A stretch of DNA of 64,000 nt from contig JAPDOI010000176.1 of NCBI GenBank assembly GCA_029168955.1, forward strand, positions 743,501 through 807,500. Reading direction: 5' to 3'. The stretch comes from Aplectana chamaeleonis (taxonomy: Eukaryota; Nematoda; Chromadorea; Rhabditida; Cosmocercidae). A program made the translations under genes and the position numbers. Every line of letters starts with the position of its first letter. Position 1 is the first letter of the stretch. Shown piece by piece: positions 32,240 through 45,400 of the stretch. The notes beneath the pieces were generated by a model. It saw only the letters and a program-made list of their open reading frames with translations, was not told the origin of the DNA and did not search any database.

Positions 32240-33140
32240 TACAGCTCCATCGAGGTGTTCCAGTGTCCTACCTCAACTATAGATATGGCGGGGCAGGATT
32301 TCTCGGTTGTTTTCCATTGAGTTAACGTCAGATGAGCACGCCGGCCAAGCCACAACGGAGAGCGAATGCTGCTCAAACCAAGTCCTAGTTGAGCGACTCG
32401 TGTGGATGATGGCATCGTCTTGCTGGAAGGTGAGCTCATTTTGCTGTAACCGAGCAAGGAATGGTAACCGTCCTGTTCACAACACTTCCTGGTACATCGC
32501 AGAATTTATGGTTAGGAGTAGAAGGCTATTCGGAGAACACCATCACCATCGAAGCCACAACACACCGTGAGACTGCCTCCACCAAAAAATCCGCTTGGCG
32601 AATTACAGCGGCTCCTTGCGAAGATCTCGCCAGTAGCGTGCGTACCCGTCAAACTCATCCAACTTGAACTTTTTTCTCTGCGAGAAGACCTCTTGAACCT
32701 AATGTTTACCCAGATCAAGCCTGAGAACAAGTTCTGCTCATCTTAGACCAGTCAGTCGCCATTTTCCTCTCAGCGAACTGAAGCTGTGCGGCCTTAGGCA
32801 GTGCTGTGAGGTGCGATCCTCTACGCATACGAGAATGTTTTATAATGAGGTTGCGATTGATCGCCGTCCATACGATCATTTTGGATACCGACGAAGAATG
32901 TTCGGCTCGGACCTGAGTGACCGTTATAGTCGAGTTGGACAGCTGCATTACTCAACGTTCTTTATAAGCAGACAGCTTTCTGGACCAGCCGGTACCTTTC
33001 TTTGAACCACGTGACTCAGGATCATGCAGAAATTGGTAGACAGCTGTGAAGTGACGAAGGTGTTGCTCCGCTATTCTCCTGATATTCAGACTAGCCTTGT
33101 CCAGGGCAACAAACTGAGCATTTACGACCTCGGAGAGAAC
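32240..33140 (-). pseudogene. Tc1-type transposase, multiple frameshifts
   Basis: The enzyme would bind the inverted repeats and catalyse cut-and-paste transposition. In order on the minus strand: an N-terminal helix-turn-helix-like region (about 33010-33130; FVALDKASLNIRRIAEQH, then DPESRGSKKGTG), a linker with HLTALPKAAQLQFAERK-like sequence (about 32790-32850), KKFKLDEFDGYARYW near 32660-32690, FQQDDAIIHTSRSTR near 32420, and SSDVNSMENN near 32310. The second Asp and the final Glu of a DD34E-type triad are visible. The expected FSDEK motif reads FSQRK, so the first Asp is lost. At least three frame changes or stops separate these blocks. Confidence 0.8.
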
Positions 33141-33311
33141 GAAAACCTATATACAAAATAGATCCAATTTCTTGATGGTTTTTTTTGAAATTTTGAGAAC
33201 AAATGTTTTTGTGTACGCGGAGTTGAATGGCGACAGTGCCGGTTGATGAAAATTTGCTTGGACGTGGATATCAGAGCTTTGAGTGTGTTGCTATAATTAT
33301 GATACGCACTG
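33141..33311 (-). repeat. Tc1-type right terminal inverted repeat
   Basis: Inverted copy of the left arm with scattered mismatches; it lacks the TTAA element. Confidence 0.85.
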
Positions 33312-33313
33312 TA

Positions 33314-33638
33314 TATTAAAGTGCTATATCTGCATGCACACTAATTTTTCCTTCCAAATGCCGCCTCAACAACTTCCAGGGGAGAAAAAAATCATGATGG
33401 TTGGTAATTTTTTATTTCACGACTAGTGACCCTTCGGGTCCCTAGCCCGTGGCAGCCACTTGACCTTAAGGCGGCGTACCCTGTTTTGGAGCCTATTTCA
33501 CTCGTATCTATAGCGTTAGCTTTTTGTTTCTTGACCAACCATAGTTTGCAAACACATGAATTTTGACGGCTGATGAAAAAAGTACATAAAAAAAGAGAAG
33601 CAGTTGTTCCCTCGCTGGCCCTTTCTCAAATTGGTGAG
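33314..33638. other. Stretch with no recognised gene
   Basis: Between the transposon and the 90-bp array. A GACCCTTCGGGTCCC hairpin lies near 33428-33442. Confidence 0.5.
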
Positions 33639-34545
33639 CCAGCTCCCTTCTCTGTTCAGAGGAACGGAGGCCCTCGCCCTATTTCAAAAACAGGGGGGCT
33701 TGTAGAGAAGAAAGCCAGCTTCCTCCTCTGCTGAGAGAAAGAGGCGCCTTCGGCCTGTTTTAGAAACGCTGGGTGGGCCTTAGGCCTCCTTGTAGAGAAG
33801 AAAACCAGCTTCCTTTTCTGCTAAGAAAAAGAGGAGCCTTCGGCAACTTTAGAAACGCAGGGGTGGGCTTCGGCCCCTTTGTAGAGAAGAAAGCCAGCTT
33901 CCTCCTCTGCTAAGAGAAAGAGGCGCCTCCGACCTGTTTTGGAAACGCAGGGTGGGCCTTAAGCCCCCTTGTAGAGAGGAAAGCCAGCTTTTTCTCCTGC
34001 TAGGAAAGAGAGGGGCCTTCGGCATCTTTAGAAACGCAGGGGTGGGCCTTCGGCCCCTTTGTAGAGAAGAAAGTCAGCTCCCTCCTCTGCTAAGAGAAAG
34101 AGGGGTCTTCGGCATCTTTTAGAAACGCAGGGGTGGACTTTAGGCTCCCTTGTAGAGGAGAAAGCTACCTTCCTTCTCTGCTAAGATAAAGATGGGCCTT
34201 CGGCCTGTTTTAGAAACGCAGGGGTGGGTCTCCGCCCCTTGTGAAGAAAAAACCAGCTTCCTTCTCTGCTAAGAGGAAGATGGGCCTTCGGTCTGTTTTT
34301 AAAACGTAGGGATGGGCTTTAGGCCCCCTTGTAAGTAACAAACCCAGCTCCCTCTCCTGCTAAGAGAAAAAGGGACCTTCGGCCTGTTTTAAAACGCAGG
34401 GGTCCTTGTAGAGAAAAAGTCAGCTCCCTTTTCTGCCAAAAAGAGGGCCTCCTTTCTGTTTAAAAACGCAGGGTGGGCCTTCGGCCCTCGTAGAGAAGGA
34501 GGCCAGCTCCCTTTTCTGCTAAGAGGAATAAGGACCGAGCCCCCC
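33639..34545. repeat. 90-bp tandem repeat array, about 11 copies
   Basis: Units start CCAGCTTCCTTCTCTGCTAA or similar, continue AGAGAAAGAGG, a CCTTCGGC hairpin word, a GTTTTAGAAACGCAGGGGTG core, a GGGCCTTCGGCCC-type hairpin, and end TTGTAGAGAAGAAAG. A typical unit (33716 onward) is 90 bp. Units diverge by substitutions and small deletions, more so toward the right end. No long ORF spans the array. Confidence 0.9.
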
Positions 34546-34556
34546 CCATCTACGCA
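34543..34556. repeat. Left boundary motif of the satellite
   Basis: CCCCCATCTACGCA preceded by ACCGAGCCC and followed by an A-rich word and ATTCG. The same motif closes the array at 63573-63586. It is a diverged form of the unit segment CACCCTCCGTGTAG. Confidence 0.7.
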
Positions 34557-34559
34557 AAA

Positions 34560-35343
34560 TTCGTTCGGCTTCGCCGAACGATGGGCCGGCTTGGCGGGTC
34601 ACCCTCCGTGTAGTATTGATTAGGCTTCGCCGAACGGTGGGCCGGCTTGGCGGGCCACCCTTCGTGTAGTACTCGTTTGACTGCGTCAAACGATGGGCCG
34701 GCTTGGCGGGCCACCCTCCGTGTAGTATTCATTTGGCTTCCCCGAACGATGGGCCGACATGGCGGGCCACCCTCCGTGTAGTATTCGTTCGGCGCCGCCG
34801 AACGATGGGTCGGCTTGGCGGGCCACCCTCCGTGTAGCATTCGTTTGGCTTTGCCGAACGATGGGCCGGCTTGGCGGGCCACACTCCGTGTAGTATTCGT
34901 TCGAAAGCGCCGAACGTTGGGCCGGCTTGGCGGGCCATCCTCCGTGTAGTATTTGTTCGGCTCCGCCGAACGATGGGCCGGCTTGGCGGGTCACCCTCCG
35001 TGTAGTATTGATTAGGCTTCGCCGAACGGTGGGCCGGCTTGGCGGGCCACCCTTCGTGTAGTACTCGTTTGACTGCGTCAAACGATGGGCCGGCTTGGCG
35101 GGCCACCCTCCGTGTAGTATTCATTTGGCTTCCCCGAACGATGGGCCGACATGGCGGGCCACCCTCCGTGTAGTATTCGTTCGGCGCCGCCGAACGATGG
35201 GTCGGCTTGGCGGGCCACCCTCCGTGTAGCATTCGTTTGGCTTTGCCGAACGATGGGCCGGCTTGGCGGGCCACACTCCGTGTAGTATTCGTTCGAAAGC
35301 GCCGAACGTTGGGCCGGCTTGGCGGGCCATCCTCCGTGTAGTA
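34560..35343. repeat. 392-bp (7-unit) segmental duplication at array left edge
   Basis: 34560-34951 and 34952-35343 carry the same seven units in the same order, including rare variants such as GATTAGGCTTCGCC, TTTGACTGCGTCAAA, ATTTGGCTTCCCCG and GGGCCGACATGGCG. They differ at only a few positions. Confidence 0.85.
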
Positions 35344-36261
35344 TTCGTTCGGCTCCGCCGAACGATGGGCCGGCTTGGCGGGCCACCCTCCGTGTAGTAT
35401 TAGTTTGGCTTCGCCAAAAGATTGGTCGGCTTGGCGGGTCACCCTCCGCGTAGCATTCGTTCGGCTGCGCCGAACGATGGGTCGGCTTGGCGGGCCACCC
35501 TCCGTGTAGAATTTGTTTGGCTTCGCCGAAAGATGGGCCGGCTAGGCGGGCCACCCTCCGTGTAGTATTTATTCGGAAGCGCCGAACGTTGAGCCGGCTA
35601 GGCGGGCCACCCTCCGTGTAGCATTCGTTTGGCTTCGCCGAACGAAGGGCCGGCTTGGCGGGTCACCCTCCGTGTAGTATTGATTAGGCTTCGCCGAACG
35701 GTGGGCCGGCTTGGCGGGTCACCCTCCGTGTAGTATTCGTTTGGCTGCGCCAAGCAATGGGCCAGCCACCCTCCGTAAAGTATTTGTTTGGCTTCGCCGA
35801 ACGATTGGCCGGCTTGGCGGGCCACCCTCCGTGTAGTATTCATTCGAAAGCGCCGAACGTTGGGCCGACTTGGCGGGCCACCCTCCGTGTAGCATTCGTT
35901 TGGCTTCGCCGAAAGATGGGCCGACATGGCGGGCCACCCTCCGTGTAGTATTCGTTCGGCGCTGCTGAACGATGGGCCGGCTTGGCGGGTCACCCTCCGT
36001 GTAGTATTCGTTCGGCGCCGCCGAACGATGGATCGGCTTGGCGGGCCACCCTCCGTGTAGCATTCGTTTGGCTTTGCCGAACGATGGGCCGGCTTGGCGG
36101 GCCACACTCCGTGTAGTATTCGTTCGAAAGCGCCGAACTTTGGGCCGGCTTGGCGGGCCACCCTCCGTGTAGTATTAGTTTGGCTTCGCCAAAAAATTGG
36201 TCGGCTTGGCGGGCCACCCTCCGTGTAGCATTCGTTCGGCTCCGCCGAACGATGGGCCAGC

Positions 36262-36406
36262 GGCGGGCCACCCTCCATGTAGTATTCATTCAGCTTCGCC
36301 GAACGATGGGCCAGCTTGGCGGGCCACCCTCCGTGTAGTACTCGTTTGACTTCGCCAAGCGATGGGCCGGCTTGGCGGGCCATCCTCCGTGTAGTATTCG
36401 TTCGGC
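36262..36406. repeat. Segment duplicated 10,982 bp away, copy 1
   Basis: 145 bp identical by eye to 47244-47388, including the rare variants CTCCATGTAG, TTCAGCTTCGCC, TTTGACTTCGCCAAGCG and GGGCCATCCTCC. Confidence 0.75.
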
Positions 36407-39400
36407 TCCGCCGAACGATGGGCCGGCTTGGCGGGCCACCCTCCGTGTAGTATTCGTTTGGCTTCGCCGAAAGATTGGTCAGCTTGGCGGGCCACCCTCC
36501 GTGTAGCGTTCGTTCGGCTGCGCCGAACGATGGGCCAACTTGGCGGGCCACCCTCCGTGTAGCATTCGTTCGGCTGCGCCGAACGATGGGCCAACTTGGC
36601 GGGCCACCCTCCGTGTAGCATTCGTTCGGCTCCGCCGAACGATGGGCCGGCTTGGCGGGCCACCCTCCGTGTAGTATTCGTTTGGCTTCGCCAAAGATTG
36701 GTCAACTTGGCGGGCCACCCTCCGTGTAGCATTCGTTCGGCTGCGCCGAACGATGGGCCGGCGGCGGGCCACCCTCCGTGTAGCATTCGTTCGGTTGCGC
36801 CGAACGATGGGCCAACGGCGGGCCACCCTCCGTGTAGCATTCGTTCGGCTGCGCCGAACGATGGGCCAGCTTGGCGGGCCACCCTCCGTGTAGCATTCGT
36901 TCGGCTGCGCCGAACGATGGGCCAGCTTGGCGGGCCGCCCTCCGTGTAGCATTGGTTTGGCTTCGCCGAACGATGGGCCGGCTTGGCGGGCCACCTTCCG
37001 TGTAGTATTCATTCGAAAGCGCCGAACGTTGGGCCGGCTTGGCGGGCCACCCTCCGTGTAGTATTCATTCGAAAGCGCTGAACGTTGGGCCGGCTTAGCG
37101 GGCTACCCTCCGTGTACCATTCGTTTGGCTTCGCCGAACGATGGGCCAGCAGCGGGCCACCCTCCGTGTAGTATTCATTCGAAAGCGCTGAACGTTGGAC
37201 CGGCAGCGGGCCACCCTCCGTGTAGTATTACTTTGGCTTCGCCAAATTGGTCGGCTTGGCGGGCCACCCTCCGTGTAGCATTCGTTCGGCTCCGCCGAAC
37301 GATGGGCCGTCTTGGCGGGCCACCCTCTGTGTAGTATTCGTTTGGCTTCGCCGAACGATGGGTCGGCTTGGCGGGCCACCCTCCGTGTAGCATTCGTTCG
37401 GCTGCGCCGAACGATGGGCCGGCTTAGCGGGCCACCCTCCGTATAGTATTGGTTCGGCTTCGCCGAACGATGGGCCAACGGCGGGCCACCCTCCGTGTAG
37501 AATTCGTTTGGCTTCGCCGAAAGATGGGGCGGCTAGGCGGGCCACCCTCCGTGTAGTATTTATTCGAAAGCGCCGAACGTTGAGCCGGCAAGGCGGGCCA
37601 CCCTCCGTGTAGCATTCGTTTGGCTTCGCCGAACGATGGGCCGGCTTGGCGGGCCACCCTCCGTGTAGTATTCATTCGAAAGCGCTGAACGTTGGGCCGG
37701 CTTAGCGGGCCACCCTCCGTGTAGTATTCGTTTGGCTTCGCCGAATTGGTCAGCTTGGCGGGCCACCCTCCGTGTAGCATTCGTTCGGCTCCGCCGAACG
37801 ATGGGCCGGCTTGGCGGGCCACCCTCCGTGTAGCATTCGTTTGGCTTCGCCGAACGATGGGCCAGCGGCGGGCCACCCTCCGTGTAGTATTCGTTTCGGC
37901 TTCGCCGAACGATGGGCCGGCTTGGCGGGCCACCCTCCGTGTAGCATTCGTTCGGCTCCGCCGAACGATGGGCCAGCAGCGGGCCACCCTCCGTGTAGTA
38001 TTCGTTTGGCTTCGCCTAAAGATTGGTCAGCTTGGCGGGCCACCCTCCGTGTAGCGTTCGTTCGGCTGCGCCGAACGATGGGCCAGCGGCGGGCCCCCCT
38101 CCGTGTACCATTCGTTCGCCTGCGCCGAACGATGGGCGGGCTGGGCGGGCCACCCTCCGTGTAGCATTCTTTCGGCGCCGCCGAACGATGGGCCAGCTTG
38201 GTGGGGCACCCTCCGTGTAGTATTCGTTTGGCTTCGCCAAAGATTGGTCAGCTTGGCGGGCCACCCTCCGTGTAGCATTCGTTCGGCTGCGCCGAACGAT
38301 GGGCCAGCGGCGGGCCACCCTCCGTGTAGCATTCGTTCGGCTGCGCCGAACGATGGGCCAGCTTGGCGGGCCACCCTCCGTGTAGCATTCGTTCGGCTGC
38401 GCCGAACGATGGGCCAACGGCGGGCCGCCCTCCGTGTAGCATTGGTTTGGATTCGCCGAACGATGGGCCGGCTTGGCGGGCCACCCTCCGTGTAGTATTC
38501 ATTCGAAAGCGCCGAACGTTGGGCCGGCTTGGCGGGCCACCCTCCGTGTAGCATTCATTCGAAAGCGCTGAACGTTGGGCCGGCTTAGCGGGCTACCCTC
38601 CGTGTACCATTCGTTTGGCTTCGCCGAACGATGGGCCGGCTTGGCGGGCCACCCTCCGTGTAGTATTCATTCGAAAGCGCTGAACGTTGGACCGGCTTAG
38701 CGGGCTACCCTCCGTGTAGTATTACTTTGGCTTCGCCAAAAAATTGGTCGGCTTGGCGGGCCACCCTCCGTGTAGCATTCGTTCGGCTCCGCCGAACGAT
38801 GGGCCGTCTTGGCGGGCCACCTTCTGTGTAGTATTCGTTTGGCTTCGCCGAACGATGGGTCGGCTTGGCGGGCCACCCTCCGTGTAGCATTGGTTTGGCT
38901 TCGCCGAACGATGGGCCGGCTTGGCGGGCCACCCTCTGTGTAGTATTCGTTTGGCTTCGCCGAACGATAGGTCGGCTTGGCAGGCCACCCTCCGTGTAGC
39001 ATTGGTTTGGCTTCGCCGAACGATGGGCCGGCTTAGCGGGCCACCCTCCGTGTAGTATTCATTCGAAAGCGCCGAACGTTGGGCCGGCTTGGCGGGCCAC
39101 CTTCCGTGTAGCATTCGTTTGGCTTCGCCGAACGATGGGCCGGCTTGGCGGGCCGCCCTCCGTGTAGCATTGGTTTGGATTCGCCGAACGTTGGGCCAGC
39201 TTGGCGGGCCACCCTCCGTGTAGTATTCATTCGAAAGCGCTGAACGTTGGACCGGCTTAGCGGGCTACCCTCCGTGTAGTATTAGTTTGGCTTCGCCAAA
39301 AAATTGGTCGGCTTGGCGGGCCACCCTCCGTGTAGCATTCGTTCGGCTCCGCCGAACGATGGGCCGGCTTGGCGGGCCACCCTCTGTGTAGTATTCGTTT

Positions 39401-42400
39401 GGCTTCGCCGAACGATGGGTCGGCTTGGCGGGCCACCCTCCGTGTAGCATTGGTTTGGCTTCGCCGAACGGTGGGCCGGCTTGGCGGGCCACCCTCCGTG
39501 TAGTATTCATTCGAAAGCGCCGAACGTTGGGCCGGCTTGGCGGGCCACCCTCCGTGTAGCATTCGTTAGGCTTCGCCGAACGATGGGCCGGCTTGGCGGG
39601 CCACCCTCCGTGTACCACTCGTTTGGCTTCGCCGAACGATGGGCCAGCAGCGGGCCACCCTCCGTGTAGTATTCATTCGAAAGCGCCGAACGTTGGGCCG
39701 GCTTGGCGGCCCACCCTCCGTGTAGTATTCGTTGCGCCGAACGATGGGCCGGCTTGGCGGCCCACCCTCCGTGTAGTATTCGTTGCGCCGAACGATGGGC
39801 CGGCTTAGCGGGCCACCCTCCGTGTAGTATTAGTTTGGCTTCGCCAAAAAATTGGTCAGCTTGGCGGGCCACCCTCCGTGTAGCATTCGTTCGGCTCCGC
39901 CGAACGATGGGCCAGCTTGGCGGGCCACCCTCCGTGTAGCATTCGTTTGGCTTCGCCGAACGATGGGCCAACGGCGGGCCACCCTCCGTGTAGTATTCGT
40001 TCGGCTGCGCCGACCGATGCGCCGCCTTGGCGGGCCACCCTCCGTGTAGCATTCGTTCGGCTCCGCCGAACGATGGGCCGGCTTGGCGGGCCACCCTCCG
40101 TGTAGTATTCGTTTGGCTTCGCCTAAAGATTGGTCAGCTTGGCGGGCCACCCTCCGTGTAGCATTCGTTCGGCTGCGCCGAACGATGGGCCAGCAGCGGG
40201 CCACCCTCCGTGTAGCATTCGTTCGGCTGCGCCGAACGATGGGCCGGCCAACGGCGGGCCACCCTCCGTGTAGCATTCGTTCGGCTCCGCCGAACGATGG
40301 GCCAACAGCGGGCCACCCTCCGTGTAGTATTCGTTTGGCTTCGCCGAAAGATTGGTCAGCTTGGCGGGCCACCCTCCGTGTAGCATTCGTTCGGCTGCGC
40401 CGAACGATGGGCCAGCGGCGGGCCACCCTCCGTGTAGCATTCGTTCGGCTTCGCCGAACGATGGGCCGGCGGCGGGCCACCCTCCGTGTAGCATTCGTTC
40501 GGCTGCGCCGAACGATGGGCCAGCTTGGCGGGCCACCCTCCGTGTAGCATTCGTTCGGCTGCGCCGAACGATGGGCCAGCAGCGGGCCGCCCTCCGTGTA
40601 GCATTGGTTTGGATTCGCCGAACGATGGGCCGGCTTGGCGGGCCACCCTCCGTGTAGCATTCATTCGAAAGCGCCGAACGTTGGGCCGGCTTGGCGGGCC
40701 ACCCTCCGTGTAGTATTCATTCGAAAGCGCTGAACGTTGGGCCGGCTTAGCGGGCTACCCTCCGTGTACCATTCGCGTGGGTTCGCCGAACGATGGGCCG
40801 GCAACGGGCCACCCTCCGTGTAGTATTCATTCGAAAGCGCTGAACGTTGGACCGGCTTAGCGGGCTACCCTCCGTGTAGTATTACTTTGGCTTCGCCAAA
40901 AAATTGGTCGGCTTGGCGGGCCACCCTCCGTGTAGCATTCGTTCGGCTCCGCCGAACGATGGGCCGTCTTGGCGGGCCACCCTCTGTGTAGTATTCGTTT
41001 GGCTTCGCCGAACGATGGGTCGGCTTGGCGGGCCACCCTCCGTGTAGCATTGGTTTGGCTTCGCCGAACGATGGGCCGGCTTGGCGGGCCACCCTCTGTG
41101 TAGTATTCGTTTGGCTTCGCCGAACGATGGGTCAACTGGCGGGCCACCCTCCGTGTAGCATTGGTTTGGCTTCGCCGAACGATGGGCCGGCAGCGGGCCA
41201 CCCTCCGTGTAGTATTCATTCGAAAGCGCCGAACGTTGGGCCGGCTTGGCGGGCCACCTTCCGTGTAGCATTCGTTTGGCTTCGCCGAACGATGGGCCGG
41301 CTTGGCGGGCCACCCTCCGTGTACCATTCGGTTGGCTTCGCCGAACGATGGGCCAGCAGCGGGCCACCCTCCGTGTAGTATTCATTCGAAAGCGCTGAAC
41401 GTTGGACCGCCTTAGCGGGCTACCCTCCGTGTAGTATTAGTTTGGCTTCGCCAAAAAATTGGTCGGCTCGGCGGGCCACCCTCCGTGTAGCATTCGTTCG
41501 GCTCCGCCGAACGATGGAGCCAACAGCGGGCCACCCTCTGTGTAGTATTCGTTTGGCTTCGCCGAACGATGGGTCAACTTGGCGGGCCACCCTCCGTGTA
41601 GCATTGGTTTGGCTTCGCCGAACGGTGGGCCAGCTTGGCGGGCCACCCTCCGTGTAGTATTCATTCGAAAGCGCCGAACGTTGGGCCGGCGGCGGGCCAC
41701 CCTCCGTGTAGCATTCGTTTGGCTTCGCCGAACGATGGGCCGGCTTGGCGGGCCACCCTCCGTGTACCATTCGTTTGGCTTCGCCGAACGATGGGCCGGC
41801 AGCGGGCCACCCTCCGTGTAGTATTCATTCGAAAGCGCCGAACGTTGGGCCGGCGGCGGGCCACCCTCCGTGTAGTATTCGTTTGGCTTCGCCGAACGAT
41901 GGGCCGGCGGCGGGCCCCCCTCCGTGTAGTATTCGTTTGGCTTCGCCGAACGATGGGCCGGCTTGGCGGGCCACCCTCCGTGTAGCATTCGTTCGGCTCC
42001 GCCGAACGATGGGCCGGCTTGGCGGGCCACCCTCCGTGTAGTATTCGTTTGGCTTCGCCTAAAGATTGGTCAGCTTGGCGGGCCACCCTCCGTGTAGCAT
42101 TCGTTCGGCTGCGCCGAACGATGGGCCAGCGGCGGGCCACCCTCCGTGTAGCATTCGTTCGGCTGCGCCGAACGATGGGCCAACGGCGGGCCACCCTCCG
42201 TGTAGCATTCGTTCGGCTCCGCCGAACGATGGGCCAGCTTGGCGGGCCACCCTCCGTGTAGTATTCGTTTGGCTTCGCCAAAGATTGGTCAGCTTGGCGG
42301 GCCACCCTCCGTGTAGCATTCGTTCGGCTGCGCCGAACGATGGGCCAGCAGCGGGCCACCCTCCGTGTAGCATTCGTTCGGCTGCGCCGAACGATGGGCC

Positions 42401-45400
42401 GGCGGCGGGCCACCCTCCGTGTAGTATTCGTTCGGCTGCGCCGAACGATGGGCCGGCTTGGCGGGCCACCCTCCGTGTAGCATTCGTTCGGCTGCGCCGA
42501 ACGATGGGCCAGCTTGGCGGGCCACCCTCCGTGTAGCATTCGTTTGGCTTCGCCGAACGATGGGCCGGCGGCGGGCCACCCTCCGTGTAGTATTCATTCG
42601 AAAGCGCCGAACGTTGGGCCGGCTTGGCGGGCCACCCTCCGTGTAGTATTCGTTTCGGCTTCGCCGAACGATGGGCCGGCTTGGCGGGCCACCCTCCGTG
42701 TACCATTCGTTTGGCTTCGCCGAACGATGGGCCAGCAGCGGGCCACCCTCCGTGTAGTATTCATTCGAAAGCGCCGAACGTTGGACCGGCTTAGCGGGCC
42801 ACCCTCCGTGTAGTATTCGTTTGGCTTCGCCAAACGATTGGTCGGCTTGGCGGGCCACCCTCCGTGTAGCATTCGTTCGGCTCCGCCGAACGATGGGCCA
42901 GCAGCGGGCCACCCTCCATGTAGTATTCGTCTGGCTTCGCAAAACTATGGGTCGGATTGGCGAGCCACCCTCCGTGTAGCATTCGTTTGGCTTCGCCGAA
43001 CGATGGGCCGGCTTGGCGGGCCACCCTCCGTGTAGTGTTCGTTCGACTCCGCCGAACGATGGGTCAACGGCGGGCCACCCTCCGTGTAGCATTCGTTTGG
43101 CTTCGCCGAACGATGGGCCAGCGGCGGGCCACCCTCCGTGTAGTATTCATTCGAAAGCGCCGAACGTTGGGCCGGCTTGGCGGGCCACCCTCCGTGTAGC
43201 ATTCGTTTGGCTTCGCCGAACGATGGGCCGGCGGCGGGCCACCCTCCGTGTACCATTCGTTTGGCTTCGCCGAACGATGGGCCGGCAGCGGGCCACCCTC
43301 CGTGTAGTATTCGTTCGGCTTCGCCGAACGTTGGACCGGCTTGGCGGGCCACCCTCCGTGTAGTATTCGTTTGGCTTCGCCGAACGATTGGCCGGCTTGG
43401 CGGGCCACCCTCCGTGTAGCATTCGTTCGGCTCCGCCGAACGATGGGCCGGCTTGGCGGGCCACCCTCCGTGTAGTATTCGTTTGGCTTCGCCGAACGAT
43501 GGGCCAGCAGCGGGCCGCCCTCCGTGTAGCATTGGTTTGGCTTCGCCGAACGATGGGCCGGCTTGGCGGGCCACCCTCCGTGTAGTATTCATTCGAAAGC
43601 GCCGAACGTTGGGCCGGCTTGGCGGGCCACCCTCCGTGTAGCATTCGTTTGGCTTCGCCGAACGATGGGCCGGCTTGGCGGGCCACCCTCCGTGTACCAT
43701 TCGTTTGGCTTCGCCGAACGATGGGCCGGCTTGGCGGGCCACCCTCCGTGTAGTATTCATTCGAAAGCGCCGAACGTTGGGCCGGCTTGGCGGCCCACCC
43801 TCCGTGTAGTATTCGTTTGGCTTCGCCAAAAGATTGGTCAGCTTGGCGGGCCACCCTCCGTGTAGCATTCGTTCGGCTGCGCCGAACGATGGGCCGGCTT
43901 GGCGGGCCACCCTCCGTGTAGCATTCGTTCGGCTCCGCCGAACGATGGGCCGGCTTGGCGGGCCACCCTCCGTGTAGTATTCGTTTGGCTTCGCCGAACG
44001 ATGGGTCAGCGGCGGGCCACCCTCCGTGTAGCATTCGTTCGGCTGCGCCGAACGATGGGCCAACGGCGGGCCACCCTCCGTGTAGCATTCGTTCGGCTTC
44101 GCCGAACGATGGGCCGGCGGCGGGCCACCCTCCGTGTAGCATTCGTTCGGCTGCGCCGAACGATGGGCCAGCGGCGGGCCACCCTCCGTGTAGTATTCGT
44201 TCGGCTGCGCCGAACGATGGGCCGGCGGCGGGCCACCCTCCGTGTAGTATTCGTTTGGCTTCGCCGAACGATGGGCCGGCTTGGCGGGCCACCCTCCGTG
44301 TAGCATTCGTTCGGCTCCGCCGAACGATGGGCCAGCTTGGCGGGCCACCCTCCGTGTAGTATTCGTTTGGCTTCGCCGAACGATGGGCCAGCGGCGGGCC
44401 ACCCTCCGTGTAGCATTCGTTTGGCTTCGCCGAACGATGGGCCGGCGGCGGGCCACCCTCCGTGTAGTATTCGTTCGGCTGCGCCGAACGTTGGGCCGGC
44501 TTGGCGGGCCACCCTCCGTGTAGCATTCGTTTGGCTTCGCCGAACGATGGGCCAGCTTGGCGGGCCACCCTCCGTGTAGCATTCGTTTGGCTTCGCCGAA
44601 CGATGGGCCAGCGGCGGGCCACCCTCCGTGTAGTATTCGTTCGAAAGCGCCGAACGTTGGGCCGGCTTGGCGGGCCACCCTCCGTGTAGTATTCGTTTGG
44701 CTTCGCCGAACGATGGGCCAGCTTGGCGGGCCACCCTCCGTGTAGCATTCGTTCGGCTTCGCCGAACGATGGGCCAGCAGCGGGCCACCCTCCGTGTAGC
44801 ATTCGTTTGGCTTCGCCGAACGATGGGCCAGCTTGGCGGGCCACCCTCCGTGTAGCATTCGTTCGGCTCCGCCGAACGATGGGCCGGCAGCGGGCCACCC
44901 TCCGTGTAGTATTCGTTTGGCTTCGCCGAACGATTGGTCAGCTTGGCGGGCCACCCTCCGTGTAGCATTCGTTCGGCTGCGCCGGAACGATGGGCCAACA
45001 GCGGGCCACCCTCCGTGTAGCATTCGTTTGGCTTCGCCGAACGATGGGCCGGCTTGGCGGGCCACCCTCCGTGTAGCATTCGTTCGGCTGCGCCGAACGA
45101 TGGGCCAGCGGCGGGCCACCCTCCGTGTAGCATTCGTTCGGCTGCGCCGAACGATGGGCCAGCAGCGGGCCACCCTCCGTGTAGCATTCGTTTGGCTTCG
45201 CCGAACGATGGGCCGGCTTGGCGGGCCACCCTCCGTGTAGTATTCATTCGAAAGCGCCGAACGTTGGGCCGGCTTGGCGGGCCACCCTCCGTGTAGTATT
45301 CGTTTGGCTTCGCCGAACGATGGGCCGGCAGCGGGCCACCCTCCGTGTACCATTCGTTTGGCTTCGCCGAACGATGGGCCGGCTTGGCGGGCCACCCTCC

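Larger units (their letters stand above)
31386..33311 (-). mobile_element. Tc1-type DNA transposon, dead copy
   Basis: The element starts and ends with CAGTGCGTATCATAATT in inverted orientation, flanked by TA. The inverted repeats are about 170 bp each: 31386-31453 plus 31938-32042 on the left (split by a TTAA element), and 33141-33311 on the right. A decayed DDE transposase lies between on the minus strand. Without the inserted TTAA element the transposon would be about 1.44 kb, in the usual range for Tc1-type elements. Confidence 0.88.
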
